Below, piece by piece: positions 1 through 10,930 of a DNA stretch of 64,000 nt (positions within the stretch are counted from its first letter, which is position 1; each line of letters begins with the position of its first letter). The translations under genes and the position numbers were made by a program. This DNA is from Lasiodiplodia sp. COLG20 (lineage: Eukaryota; Ascomycota; Dothideomycetes; Botryosphaeriales; Botryosphaeriaceae), in NCBI GenBank assembly GCA_009801085.1, contig VNWV01000007.1:1550001-1614000 (forward strand), read 5' to 3'. The notes beneath the pieces were generated by a model. That model was given only the letters and a program-made list of their open reading frames with translations. It did no database searches and was not told the origin of the DNA.

Positions 1-1759
1 GTGTACTCGCTCATGTCACCAAGCTGAGGTACCTTCTTTCGCGGCTTTTTCTTCTTCGGACCGCCATTGGCCTCTTCCAACGCCTTTTTGAGCATTTTGG
101 CTTGCTGCTCGCGCAGCCAGTCGTGGTTATGGGTGACCCAGATGCGCTCTTTGATGGCGATCTCGGCAGGACTGAGCAGACAATTTGCGACCTCTGGGTC
201 GTCGTCGAACTCATGGTCCTCAACAATCTCTGTTTCAGGCGCTCTTTGCTCTCCCCTCATTTGGTTGGCCAGTGCCTTCGAGCGTGCTTCCACCAGAGCG
301 AAATTGACATCTTCTACATTATTCACCTCCGGGTCGTGGAGGATATTCTCAATCTCCTCTTCGATTTCCTGTTCCACGGCCAAATCTTCGTCAGCAACCT
401 GCGGGGGTGGGGCTTTCTTCTTCCTCGGCCGCCCCGGCTTCTTTTTCTCAGGTGAGCCTTCGCCAGCTTGTAGCTCCTCCACTGCAAGATTTGTGGCGGC
501 AAGAAGACTTGGGTCGATGGGCATTGACGCCGGAACGGTGGGGATGAGGAAGCCATCGGCATCGCGGCGAGGTTCTTGAGAAGGATCCGGCGCAGCAGAG
601 GCTTGCCGAGAACCAGATTCCGAGAGGTTCTCTGCTTCCGCCTCTGCGCTGGTCAACTTGCGCCGTTTCGCCGCCCGCTCACGCGCTTGGTACACCGATG
701 GAGGCTCGCTCTCGTCTGGAAGAGCATCGTAATTCGTTCGAAATTCGTTGACGGTAAGCTGGCCACTCTGGGTCCGCTTGAATTCGACAAGGCGCTTGGC
801 GATAGTCATGTCGGCGACCTTGACTACGTATACAACTTCGCGAACAGTTCGCCGGAAGTTGTTCATGCGGGCAGCAAGGATGATACATGCGCCGCAAACT
901 CCAGCTGGCTGTCTTCCTTCCACCATCCAGTCTCGCTTCATCCGTTTTAGGATCTTCACCGCGTCCTCTGCTACCTTTCTGCCGCCGACCTCTCCGAACT
1001 CCAATTTATCCACGTATTTCTTGATGAGCGGTTCTGGCTCGAGTGCTGCATACTGATCCTTTTTCGAGGGGTCTGAGATGAACAGCTTGCCGAGGAGTTC
1101 CTTGTAGGTCTCTCCAAGCTTGAAGACGTTGAGCTACGACCAGATCAGCAAACACACAAATGTGCCAAATGGACCAAACAGAATCTCACCTTGATCTTCT
1201 CGGCGAAGTCGATGAGGAGATATTTGTTGTCCCTTTTGGTCCTGCATACATAGTAGAGGCAGCAGGCCGCGATGACGATGGGGCGACGGCCGTGTGTGAA
1301 CCTCTCCTTCGCGGCTAATCTGTAGATGTTCATAGCCTGGCCCTCGAGGCCCTCACCAGTCATGCGAAGTGCATTCATCAGGCCTCTAATTGCGTCTTGT
1401 CCGTTCGACTCAGCTGTACTCCTACCATCACTACCGCCCAAGCCCAAGCGGCGGGCAGAAGAGCCCATAGTGTTCGCATGTCTCTGCTCGTCCCCGACAA
1501 AGCCACCCTGCACCATGGCAGCTCCCGAGGAAGTCTCGCCGAAGGTGACCTCGGAAACAATGTGGGATTCGTTTATGACGTTGCCGCAGCTGGTGCAAAC
1601 CATGACTCCGTCCATGTCTTCCGGCGTGGGATTGGAACAACAGGTCTGACGCTTTGGTTTTTGGCGTGGCGGAAGCGTGCCGACAGATCGAGTCTTCCCA
1701 GCATCTTTAAGTGAGGACAGACGCTCCCGTGGAGGCCGTGGGCGCGGTATGGAGCTCAT
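1..1759 (-). CDS. BRF1: TFIIIB subunit Brf1, 3' end cut by window edge
   Basis: Brf1 is the TFIIB-related factor that, with TBP and Bdp1, recruits RNA polymerase III to tRNA and 5S genes. Two exons are visible: 1190-1759 and <1-1133, separated by a 56-bp intron (1134-1189). The N-terminus has a zinc-ribbon-like Cys set (C40, C41, C55, C58; first pair adjacent rather than CxxC). Two cyclin-like TFIIB repeats follow; the first holds GEGLEGQAMNIYRLAAKERF and CLYYVCRTKRDNKYLLIDF. After an acidic/basic linker, the Brf1 homology block (SPAEIAIKERIWVTHNHDW) lies near the left edge, so only the extreme C-terminus is missing. The start is the ATG at 1759. It is divergent from the P450 gene. Confidence 0.93.
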
Positions 1760-2765
1760 GTTGGAGAGAGTGTTTGCGGAGGATGGAGCGCAATGAGCTG
1801 TGGAGCGCGGTGCGCGAAACTTTTGCGGGCGCGTTTGGAGAGTTGGTAGAAGCTTGGGTTACGACTTGAGCGCGTCATCTTGTTTGACGAAGCCTACAGC
1901 TGGCGGGCAGAAGTGCAGAGGAGCAGCGACATGGCGGGCGACTTTTTTTGGCGGCGATAAGGTCGATAGGCTGTTGCGCAGGGTCTCTGGGTTGGGTGCC
2001 ACGGCAAATGCGCGACGCGGAGTGAGGTGGTCGGCAAAAGTCGCGGCCGGAGCGCTCGGCGGCGGGGTTGGCGCTGTGGTGAAGCGCTGCTCGCTCAACT
2101 CAGCAGTCCCCCCAGTTCGAATCGCACAGCAGGCGTCACCCGCGGGCCTTTTTCTCACATCTCGCCTACAAGACGCCGCCCAGCCCCTCCTTCATTTACG
2201 GCAGTTTCGGGAAGTATGCGCCCCACGACCTCCCTGGATCCTGGCTGCTGAAAGCGAAAGCGAACATCAAACTCAGAGACCGCCATTCTGCGCCATGCAC
2301 TGAACGAGACAGCCACGCAGCAGAGAACGAATCAGAGTACCTTTGCTTCACCGGCGCCACCACTGACATGCCGCTCCCGGCCTGGTTGATGCCAGCGCTT
2401 GCACGCGACCAGTGCCTCGCCGCAATGGCTTTCGGCTCTGGGCTTTCCGGTCGCTCGTCGTAGGACTTGCCAATCAGAGACCTGCAATTGCGAGTCCGGG
2501 TTGTTGCTCGTCTGAGCTTTGGGTCAGCTCCTGACCTAAATAAGATGGATTCGCGCCGATCCTCGTCCTGGTAGCCCGCAATCTGTTGTTAGTTCACGAG
2601 TCCGAGCTTTCCAAGCTTCTGCGAAGCGTCTTTATCTTCTCACAATCCTCGCGCTTTTCCCCTCTTCAGTAGAATCCCTGGCTCGCGTCCTTCTCTTCTC
2701 TTGCCCTCTTCTTCGTTCATCTCGCAGTCCAATCTTTTGCGCGCAGCGCCCCCTCTCACGGGACC
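1760..2765. other. divergent intergenic region BRF1 / P450
   Basis: This is about 1 kb of non-coding sequence between divergent genes. The last ~130 bp before the P450 start (about 2635-2760) is strongly pyrimidine-rich on the + strand, as is usual in fungal core promoters. ORFs crossing it are open by chance in GC-rich DNA and show no recognisable protein. No RNA gene was seen. Confidence 0.6.
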
Positions 2766-4319
2766 ATGGAGAGCATTCGCAACTTTCCCACAGTCATCCC
2801 CAGCAATATGCAGGCAAAAATGGCTGGCTACAGGGACCTACAGAACGTCCCAGTGGTCTCAATAGCCGCCATTGTACTTGCTTTCTCCTACTTCATCTTG
2901 CTTTCATTCCAGCGCGGGAAGCTCCAGGCGCCCCTCGCCGCTGGACATCTTAACCAAAAAGAACGCCAGAAGAAGTTCCTTGGAGACGCCATGACTCTCA
3001 TTCAGGATGGCTATGCAAAGTTCAAGAATGGTCTTTCTATGTACCGCTTGACCACATCGGACGGAAGTGAGACGGTCATCCTCAGCCCAAAGTACACCGC
3101 CGAGCTCAAGAACCTGGGAGACGATGCACTTAGTTTCAACACTGCGGTGGAAAAATCTCTTGCTGGCAAGTACTGTGGCATTGGTGACAAGGATGTCCCT
3201 GTCGCTATCCATGTGATCAAAGCGGACCTCACTCCCGGCCTCCCTCGCCTCATGCCCGTGATCTCCGAGGAAATCGACCTGGCGCTTGAGAGAGTCCTAC
3301 CACCTTCTGAGGACTGGACACCCGTTGTCGTCTACTCAAAGCTGCTTGACATCGTCGCCCAAGTCTCCGCACGCGTATTCGTCGGCGAACCACTCTGCCG
3401 CGACCCGCGCTGGCTGCAGCTCTCCAAGGACTACACCCTCAAGGCATTCCAGGCTTCCCGCGCAATCAAGCAATGGAAGCCGTGGATGCGGCCCCTGGTT
3501 CACAGATTCGTTCCGGAAATGCGCGAACTCTACAGGGTCAAGGCTGAGGCTATCGAATTCATGAAGCCCGTGTCCCAGGGACGCCAGGAGGCCGAGACCA
3601 AGCGCGACGACTTCACCGAGTGGATGAAGCAGAAATCAAGCCCCGAATTCGCCAAAGCATACGAGGAGCAAGCCTATGTTCAGATACAGCTAGCATTGGC
3701 CGCCATCCACACGACCACCATGAGCGTTACCCACATGATCTACGATTTGGCGCAGCACCCTGAGTGCGTGGAGCCGCTGCGCGAAGAGCTCGGTTCCGTT
3801 CTCGCCGAGACGGGCGGGTACCAGCGAGAGACCATGGCCAAGCTCAAGAAGCTCGATAGCTTTATGAAAGAATCTCAGCGTTGCAACCCGCCGGGACTTA
3901 CTTCATTCAAGCGATACTGCAAACGCGACATCACACTTTCGGACGGCACCTTCCTGCCCCAAGGCACCATCATCGAGATCGACAGCTCACAGGTGTATTT
4001 CGACCCAGAGCACTTCCCGAACCCCGAGACCTTCGATCCTTCCCGCTTCCTCCGCCTGCGCTCTGAGGGTGACAAGAACTCACACCAGTTCGCCACCTCC
4101 AACGTCGACTACCTGCACTGGGGTCAGGGCCGCCACGCGTGCCCCGGCCGCTTTTTCGCCAGCAACGAGATCAAGACCATCCTCTCCAAGCTTCTGCTCA
4201 ACTATGACTTCCAGCTCGCCGACAAGGAGGCAGGAAGGCCGAAGAACTTCGTTTTTGGAACTTCCATCAACCCTAACCCCATGGCTGAAGTGCTGATCAG
4301 AAGTCGTGGGACCGATTAG
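2766..4319 (+). CDS. cytochrome P450 monooxygenase
   Basis: An intronless 517-aa heme-thiolate monooxygenase, probably ER-anchored by the hydrophobic segment at about residues 29-49. The I-helix region reads AAIHTTT. The K-helix ExxR is ESQR in MKESQRCNPPG, the PERF-like motif is FDPSRF, and the heme loop is WGQGRHACPGRFFA with the Cys ligand; Trp replaces the usual Phe at the first position. Overall layout resembles the fungal ent-kaurene-oxidase-like/CYP68-CYP503 group, but the substrate cannot be read from sequence. The start ATG at 2766 sits just before the membrane anchor. No terpene cyclase or other cluster gene is adjacent (BRF1 on one side, PHD protein on the other), so a lone xenobiotic or lipid hydroxylase is also possible. 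Confidence 0.95.
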   Translation: MESIRNFPTVIPSNMQAKMAGYRDLQNVPVVSIAAIVLAFSYFILLSFQRGKLQAPLAAGHLNQKERQKKFLGDAMTLIQDGYAKFKNGLSMYRLTTSDGSETVILSPKYTAELKNLGDDALSFNTAVEKSLAGKYCGIGDKDVPVAIHVIKADLTPGLPRLMPVISEEIDLALERVLPPSEDWTPVVVYSKLLDIVAQVSARVFVGEPLCRDPRWLQLSKDYTLKAFQASRAIKQWKPWMRPLVHRFVPEMRELYRVKAEAIEFMKPVSQGRQEAETKRDDFTEWMKQKSSPEFAKAYEEQAYVQIQLALAAIHTTTMSVTHMIYDLAQHPECVEPLREELGSVLAETGGYQRETMAKLKKLDSFMKESQRCNPPGLTSFKRYCKRDITLSDGTFLPQGTIIEIDSSQVYFDPEHFPNPETFDPSRFLRLRSEGDKNSHQFATSNVDYLHWGQGRHACPGRFFASNEIKTILSKLLLNYDFQLADKEAGRPKNFVFGTSINPNPMAEVLIRSRGTD

Positions 4320-5131
4320 GTGGAGAGAAATCTGCACCTATAGCACGCATCTATGCCTTGATGATTACTATTCCCTAGATACCTCAGATTACTATATACA
4401 TTTCAGAATCGTAAAGTGCGAGAAGAGCAACCCGTGTGATTGTTCATCATTCATGAAATGAACACACGTCCGCTATGCTCAAGCCACGTGGTTGACTTTG
4501 GCTCGGTTGGCGCTCATCCCATCACCCAATTGGGCGACCAGCGGTACGGGTGGGATTCTACCAAATACGGCCTTGGCAGCCAATCGGTCTTGCGGAGACT
4601 GGCGAAAGCATCGTATGGTTGGTCAGGCTTTACGTGCTGACCGCCGTCAGCTGCAATATCACATGCGCAGGACCTTGCAACCAACAAAGAGGAGAAGAGG
4701 GCCGGAGCTGGCTGAATGGTTGCCACTTCTTTACTAGTTGACGAAGGTGGGTGCAGTCCAGCACTCCAACGTGAGGGCCATTGCAGTCTCCCTGTTTCAC
4801 AGCAAGGCCACCGGGTGGGCCAGCTAGACGAAATAGTTACAGCAGGAATAGCACCAAACCAAGCACCTGCAATGACAAGGCCCATAGTCTCGCTGTCAAG
4901 CCCCCCGATGAAATCCTTCCGCGCTGTACTCAGCCCCTTTCATCAGGTCTTACCTTCAGGGCCACCGACAGCCGAGAAGGGGGAAATATGAAACATAAGA
5001 ATGCAAAAACATCCTATACGCCTTCGCATTCCCGCCCTGCCTGTTGAGTAGGAGTCCCCGAGATTAACCAGGATCTAATAGCTTTTTTTTCGATTCATGC
5101 CTGCATCTTCAAGAAGACTAGTGCAAAGACC
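4320..5131. other. convergent intergenic region
   Basis: About 0.8 kb between the P450 stop and the stop of the PHD gene on the opposite strand. Short ORFs occur on both strands but none looks like a protein; I see no RNA gene or repeat. Confidence 0.55.
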
Positions 5132-6864
5132 TCAGGGCGCCGCAGCCGCCTCGGCGCCCGCCAAGTCAATGGCACCATCCGGCCCGAATCCATTTAGCCC
5201 GCTTTGCCCGTCGTTGGTATAGACGTGGCTGAATACTTCGAGATTATCGTCGACAAGCCATTGCAGATCCTCACTCTCGGGCCGCAGGGTGCGTGCCAGG
5301 CCATGCCCTGGCTTTGGATAGTGAGCGGGCGGATCCGAGTCGTATCCGTCGCCATACGGATCGTCAGCATCGTCTATACCTGCGTCATCTGGCTCCGGTG
5401 CAAGAAGGGTGGATGGTGAATGACTCTGATTCAAGGTAGTAGCAGCAGGAGTTATGGAGGAGGTTGTGCTCGAATTCGCTAGCGTTGAAGGCGGCGGTAC
5501 AGAAGTCGTAGTTGCGGGGTTAATGGTCTGGGTCTGGGTGTGGTTGGTGGAGAAGTTGGTGTTGTTGAGGGCAGAATTGTGGTTCGTGTGAACGGTTGGA
5601 CCGTCGGTTGTTGCGTTACTCGTCATAGTGGCGCCTAATGGTCTTGGTAGAGCTCCCGTAGCACTGATAAGAGCCCTAGAATTCGGTGCAAAGACTGGAA
5701 GATCATGATGTATGTCGGTGGCGTGGAGTAATAGCTCCGTAAGCTTTGCTGTCGATAGCGTGGAGAAGTAGGCCCGCTTCTATCGCTTCTGTTAGAACAT
5801 GCGCGGGTCAAATGCAGCAATGAGACCTACTTCTTCCCTAGTCAGACCCTGGCCTGAAACCAACTCGTTCAGGTCGGGTATTGCCTCGTCTTGCTTTTTC
5901 CTCGAAGCAGCGCAAGCTCCGCAAAACCACTCCTTTTCGGCCACTTGCACAACTTCACGATCAATAGGGGGATGATGGCAGTATTGGTGGTAGCCTGAGT
6001 TGCACCCATCGCAGAAGACTATCATGTTGCTTATGGGACTGTGACCCCGCTGGCACACTTTGCAGACGCTCGTCTCGGCGGGGCGGCGATGCGGGCGCTT
6101 TTTCCTGGAAGCGGTCGAGGGGGAGGGGAGAACAGGCATGAACTGGGCAGGCTTCGTAACATTGCGGCCTGATTTCGTTTTTGTAGGTAGCGGAGTGTAG
6201 GAGGAAGAAATGTCCGAGTCGTCCTAAGTATGGTAGGACGGTTAGATTCCGCCATGGTGCAGCGTGACAGCAAGCTCACCTCACTGTCCGGCGTGTCTGC
6301 CCTTTTCCTCTTGCCTCCCCTCGAACCCCCGCGTCCACGCCCTCGGCCACTGCCTCTCCCTCTCGCAGATGTGGCACTCGCAGCAGACGCGGGCGTTGCG
6401 CTACTCTCCCCCGCACCAGCTGCGCTCTCCGGGCGCGGCGTGGACGAATTCGCCAGGGCGGTCCTGGGAGCGCCGCGGGATCCTCTCTTGGCAGTCGACA
6501 TTGGCGGCGGGGTGGGGATCTTGTCACTGGTGACCATGCTCTTCAGAACCTGCTCGCGCGCGGCCTCGTAGCCCGGAGTGCCAACATGCGCCGAGGCGTT
6601 TGCGCTGACGCGCCGCAGGATCTCTTCGGTGGAGGCGGAGAAGCCGGAGGGGATTCGCGAAAAGCCGACGGGGGAGGCGGAGGAGGCAGCGGTCGAGGTC
6701 GCCGGGGTGGCAGCTGCGGGCTTGAGGGAGTGCAGCGATGTGGTGGTGCTGGCGCTGGTTGCGGCGGGCAATGGGCGCGAGCTGGCGGGCGCAGAGTCGC
6801 CGTTGTTCTGGCTCACGGCGGCATTGGCAGGCGCAGAGGCGCCGGGCGGCTGCTCAAGCGACAT
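5132..6864 (-). CDS. PHD-finger protein (chromatin-associated, predicted)
   Basis: Three exons (6280-6864, 5831-6223, 5132-5779; introns of 56 and 51 bp) give 541 aa. The N-terminal 195 residues are Ala/Ser/Thr-rich and end in a GR-rich and KRKR-type basic stretch (RGRGSGRGRGRGGSRGGKRK), a likely nuclear signal. Exon 2 encodes a PHD zinc finger with the Cys4-His-Cys3 order: C in SVCKVC, FCDGCNSGYHQYCHHPP, then FCGACAAS. Exon 3 resumes with a conserved block reading LTELLLHATDIHHDLPVF and has a low-complexity Asn/Thr tail ending in an acidic region. PHD fingers of this kind commonly read histone H3 K4 state; that is family knowledge, not shown here. The second intron is needed to restore the conserved block after LTREE. 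Confidence 0.9.
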
Positions 6865-7270
6865 TTGGGCCCTAGAGAGGAGTGCGACGGGTTTGCTGGG
6901 GCAATGGATGCATGCGAGCTTCTGTCTGCTGCGGAGGCTTGGGTGCTCGCGGGACGCGCAGACTCGAGCGAGCTGCCCGTTGAACTAACCACCGCGCTTG
7001 GGCCACTATGATCTCCGCCTAGCCGTCATCTTTCCGCTCAGGCGCCCGCTCCCCTGTGCTTGGCATCATACTTTGCGCGCGTCCGACCTCTGCATTGTTC
7101 CTACGCTAGATGGGTCCCCAGCAGTGCCGCGGCACTGCCTTTCTACGCTTGCTACAGAGCTGGTTTGTGTCTAATTATTGATTGCATGCCGACAACGCCC
7201 GGCTCTTGGCTGGCGCTGCCCAAGCTTCCCAAGTCTATCGGCGCTGCGATAAACGAGCCAGATCGTGGGC
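6865..7270. other. upstream region of the PHD gene
   Basis: About 400 bp between the PHD gene start and the stop of the CoA-transferase gene, both on the minus strand. Presumed promoter plus 3' UTR; no specific element recognised. Confidence 0.5.
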
Positions 7271-9045
7271 TCAAGCAACGACTCCTTCGCTCCGCAGGCT
7301 TTCAATCTCCGACTCGCTCAGACCGACCATTTCCCTCAAGACCTCGTCCGTGTGTTGGCCTTTTCCCCAGTCCGTCAGCATAAGCTCAGCTGCATGTTCA
7401 ACTTGTAACTCACCGAGTGTTGGTGGAGGGGTCCGGATACTCGGCTCGGAGAAAGAGTACTTGACCGGAGTGTTGACTAGTTTGATCGGCCCGCATTTCG
7501 GGTGCTCCACTTCGGCAACCATGTTGCGCGCGAGGACTTTGAGGCCGTCAGCTGACTCCCTGTCGCGGATCTGGGGCATCGTTACCATGGTCGTGGCTCA
7601 AGGTTCCTTGGATATCGTTGATCGCTGCATATGGCATCCCGCATCCTTCCAGGATCTCGAGCCATTCTTGTGTCGATTTCTTCTTCGTCTCCGTCTCGAT
7701 CATATCCTCGAGCAGGTTCCTGTGCTTCACTCGGAGCGCATTCGTCACAAACCGCTCGTCTTTCGCCCACTCCGGCCGGCCGATCCTCTCAACGAGAATG
7801 CCGTACAGACGGTCATTTCCTCCGCCAAGGAGGATATCTCCATCGGCAGTCTTGAACGCCTTGTATGGAACGATTGAGGCTACAAGTTGTTAGGTCTCTC
7901 AATCAAAGCATCGTTGGTCGGCTTACGGTGTGCGGTGCCCCACCGGCCCGAGTCTTTCTTTCCACTGATCAGGGCAGAGCTGGCAATGTTTGCCAGCGTT
8001 GCAACTTGGCAATCGCTGAGTGCCACGTCGATATGCTGGCCCTTCCCCGTCTTTCCGCGCCCGATGAGAGCTGCCATCACTGAGTTCGAAGTGTAGAGTC
8101 CAGTGGTCAAGTCCGTAACGGCCACACCAACCTTAACCGGAGGCCCATCTCTGGAGCCAGTGATGTGCATGAGGCCCATCTCCCTACCGACCGTGAGTAG
8201 CTGAAGCTGAAAAGGCCACAGCCATCCAGAAAGGTGCAGGTATCACTCACGCTTCCACCATGACATCGTAGCCGGCGCGGTTGCTGTAAGGGCCTGTTTG
8301 GCCATAACCAGTGATGCTGGCATAAATCAGGCGCGGATTGATCTTTGAGATGGTCTCATAGTCCATCCCGTACTTCTTTAGTCCACCCGGAAGATAGTTC
8401 TCAACGAGGACATCGCAATCCTTGGCCAGCTTGTGCAGAACCTCAACACCGACCGGGTGGGCGAATGAGAGACCCAGGGATTTCTTATTGCGATTGACCT
8501 ACTCTGAGTCAGCATCGAGGTGGTCTTTTCCCTTGCAAAGATAAATTCGCCCGTACAGAGAGGAAGTACGCAGACTCGCCCGGACCTTGTGCGTCGCCGG
8601 AGGTATATTCAGCGTAGGGAGGACCCCAAGCTCTCGTGTCATCTCCACGAATGGGATGCTCAATTTTGATTACTTCAGCCCTGCAGTGGTTCCTGGTCAG
8701 CATGTACAGGTGCAGCGCTGACGACCTCAGAGGAGGTGGCCCGTACTGGGTGCCCAAAGCCGGCGTACCCTAAGTCGCCCAGAATTTGTGTGCAGTAAGG
8801 CTTCATAAAATGATCAGCTCGTGCAGTTGGGTCCATGATTCAAAGCGCGAACCTACTCCAGCGAGGACTCTGGTCATGTCAAGCACACGGATGCCTGCCA
8901 AGGGAAGAGTCGCTGCTCCGGCAGCCGTCGCTAGGGACCTGCTCTTCAAGCCATTGCAGCCAATTGGACGGTATGGCCGGCAAAAGTGGCGGGCGAGCGA
9001 TGCACGGGAGATAATGTTCGACATGTTTCCGGCTCTGCAGGCCAT
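7271..9045 (-). CDS. CoA-transferase family III (CaiB/BaiF), SUGCT-like
   Basis: Eight exons: 8857-9045, 8769-8800, 8557-8680, 8251-8498, 7927-8183, 7586-7879, 7414-7536 and 7271-7359, giving 451 aa. Seven introns of 47-88 bp include a 32-nt second exon and several AAG acceptors. The N-terminal ~45 residues are Arg/Ser-rich, like a mitochondrial presequence. Family landmarks are [41 protein letters not shown], a Gly-rich [13 protein letters not shown] block and [16 protein letters not shown], whose last Asp aligns with the catalytic Asp of formyl-CoA transferases. The closest animal type is succinate-hydroxymethylglutarate CoA-transferase; the exact acyl donor is inference. I prefer the ATG at 9045 over one at 9195, which would lie only 13 bp from the divergent RIB5 start. 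Confidence 0.88.
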
Positions 9046-9208
9046 TGCACGTCTTCCAGGCGCCGGGGCTTTTAAGAGGTAGAGATGGCGGTTCAGACGG
9101 CGCCCCGCGAGAGGCCGACAGCCGGGGCAAGTGACGCCGACGACGATCGCGGGGTGACGCAGCAGCCTCGGCCTAAGCTTCCCTCTTGTCCCCAAGCCAC
9201 CTTACACC
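9046..9208. promoter_or_regulatory. short divergent promoter CoA-transferase / RIB5
   Basis: Only 163 bp separate the two divergent start codons, so the two genes must share control sequence or have overlapping 5' ends. No TATA box is evident. Confidence 0.5.
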
Positions 9209-10031
9209 ATGTTCACCGGCATCGTTGAGATTATCGGCAGTAAGCAACACAGCAGAGCTCAGCATGCATCGTCACAAGAGCCGCGCTAACCCGGTCAGCC
9301 GTCTCCTCGCTGGAGAAGCAAGATGACACCGCCAGCGGCGGGGGTGGCACCTCCTTGACCATCTCTGGTGCTGAGGAGATTCTGGGCGACTGCCACTTGG
9401 GCGACAGCATCGCGGTCAATGGTCAGCCTGCCGCTCATCTATCTCTCTGGAGACGCCGTGTTGACGCTTCGCAGGCACCTGCCTGACCGTCACCCACTTC
9501 GACAAGTCCTCGTTCAAGGTCGGCGTCGCTCCTGAGACGCTCCGCCGAACGAACCTGGGCGCTCTCAAGCAGGGCTCCAGCGTCAACTTGGAGCGTGCCG
9601 TGTCTGCCTCGACCCGCATGGGCGGCCACTTTGTCCAAGGCCATGTCGATACCGTGGCGACCATCGTGTCAGTCACTCCTGACGGCAACGCTAAGACCTT
9701 CCGCTTCCAGCCGCGCGACAAGTCGATCCTGAGGTACATTGTGGAGAAGGGCTTCATCACAATCGACGGCGCAAGCTTGACGGTGACAAAGGTGCAGGAC
9801 GGGCCGGACGGCTGGTGGGAGGTCATGCTCATCGCCTACACGCAGGAGAAGGTGGTGACGGCGGGCAAGCAGCCGGGCGAGGAGGTGAACGTCGAGGTGG
9901 ACCAGGTCGGAAAGTACGCCGAGAAGAGCGTGGTCGGGTACTTTGAGGACAAGGCCAGCGGCGACATTGCCGTCCTGGAGAAGATGGTCACCAGGCTGGT
10001 GGATGAGCGGCTGAAGACGATTGGCAAGTGA
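9209..10031 (+). CDS. RIB5: riboflavin synthase
   Basis: Riboflavin synthase condenses two 6,7-dimethyl-8-ribityllumazine molecules to riboflavin, the last step of vitamin B2 synthesis. Three exons (9209-9239, 9299-9421, 9475-10031; introns of 59 and 53 bp) give 236 aa, the usual family size. The N-terminus MFTGIVEIIGTV is diagnostic. The protein is an internal duplication of lumazine-binding domains: the first has GDSIAVNGTCLTVTHF and the second GFITIDGASLTVTKV, each followed by its own barrel. MGGHFVQGHVD is the conserved linker motif. Joining exon 1 to exon 2 restores GTVSSLEKQ, and exon 2 to exon 3 restores VNGTCLTV, which supports the splice choices. Confidence 0.97.
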
Positions 10032-10930
10032 TCCGAGACACCGCACGTGCGGCCACGGAGGTGTCCAATCACCACGGCCATCACCCACATGATAGCGCGC
10101 TTACGGTCGTTCCTGGGGCGGAATTGTACTCGTGAAGGAGGACGCTTGGACAGTGATTGCACGAATGCCCTGCCGCCGTGGCGCAGCCCGGCCTCGTGGG
10201 AGTGAGGCGGAGCGCAAGGCGGGCCTGCAGTCACAGTGTAGGCTCCCATCACGTATATAAAGCTGGTAGGCGTCCTCAGACGTCTGCTCCACTGTCTTTC
10301 AAGCTATACAGTCTCCCAAAGTACTCGATGCTACTCCTCGGCCGGCGGTGGGCCCGGCCGCAGCCGCAGGCTCGCTCTATTCGTCTCGTCTTATCAGGAC
10401 TCGCCAGCACACAGCATGCGCGTCTACGCCACTCCGCGACTAGAGACGCGCAGCGCGGCAACCGTCGCATTGTCGCCGCGGCGGCCTTGATGATGGCCTC
10501 GGCGAGCCAGACTGCAGCTCTCTAGGCAACACTGCAGCGGCGATGATCCCGGCAGCGGCGGCCGCGGGAGTCGGGCTTAGGGACGTGCTGCGTAACCCTG
10601 CCCGCCCAATGGCCCGCGACGCAAGAGATGCATTGTCATGCAGAGGGCTCCTCGGTGGTTTGACTGCGCCGCTGGTCACGTTCGTGGGATCAGCGGCATG
10701 CGAGTAGGATGCGCATGCGGTCGCCTTCGATTGGTCTGCCCTGCCATTGACAGCTCATCAACGGCGGTAGAGCCTCAGAGCAGCTGCTCATCTCTTGTGC
10801 CGCCGTCGGGGGTTTGCCCCGGATTTCTGCCAGAGCCAGCTCGCGATCCTCATGTGCACAAGCGTTGTTTTGACCTCCCCGCTACACAGACTCCCGCCCT
10901 CGCCCTCTCCCGCCCGTCACGCCATGCGCA
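10032..10930. other. intergenic region with a TATA-like element
   Basis: About 0.9 kb downstream of RIB5. It contains a TATATAA at 10254-10260 but no convincing coding sequence behind it; the many short ORFs on both strands look like GC-rich background. The TATA could serve a long 5' leader of the next gene or an unannotated transcript. Confidence 0.4.

Noticed and set aside
2085..2135. B-box-like AGTTCGAATCG suggesting a tRNA
   Set aside because: No matching T-stem, anticodon arm or acceptor stem could be built around it.
1800..2303. 167-codon ORF upstream of the P450
   Set aside because: Lacks an ATG near a plausible promoter, has no domain, and lies in the divergent promoter region.
2766..4319. 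P450 as part of a secondary-metabolite cluster
   Set aside because: Neighbours are BRF1 and a PHD protein; no synthase, cyclase or cluster transporter is adjacent.
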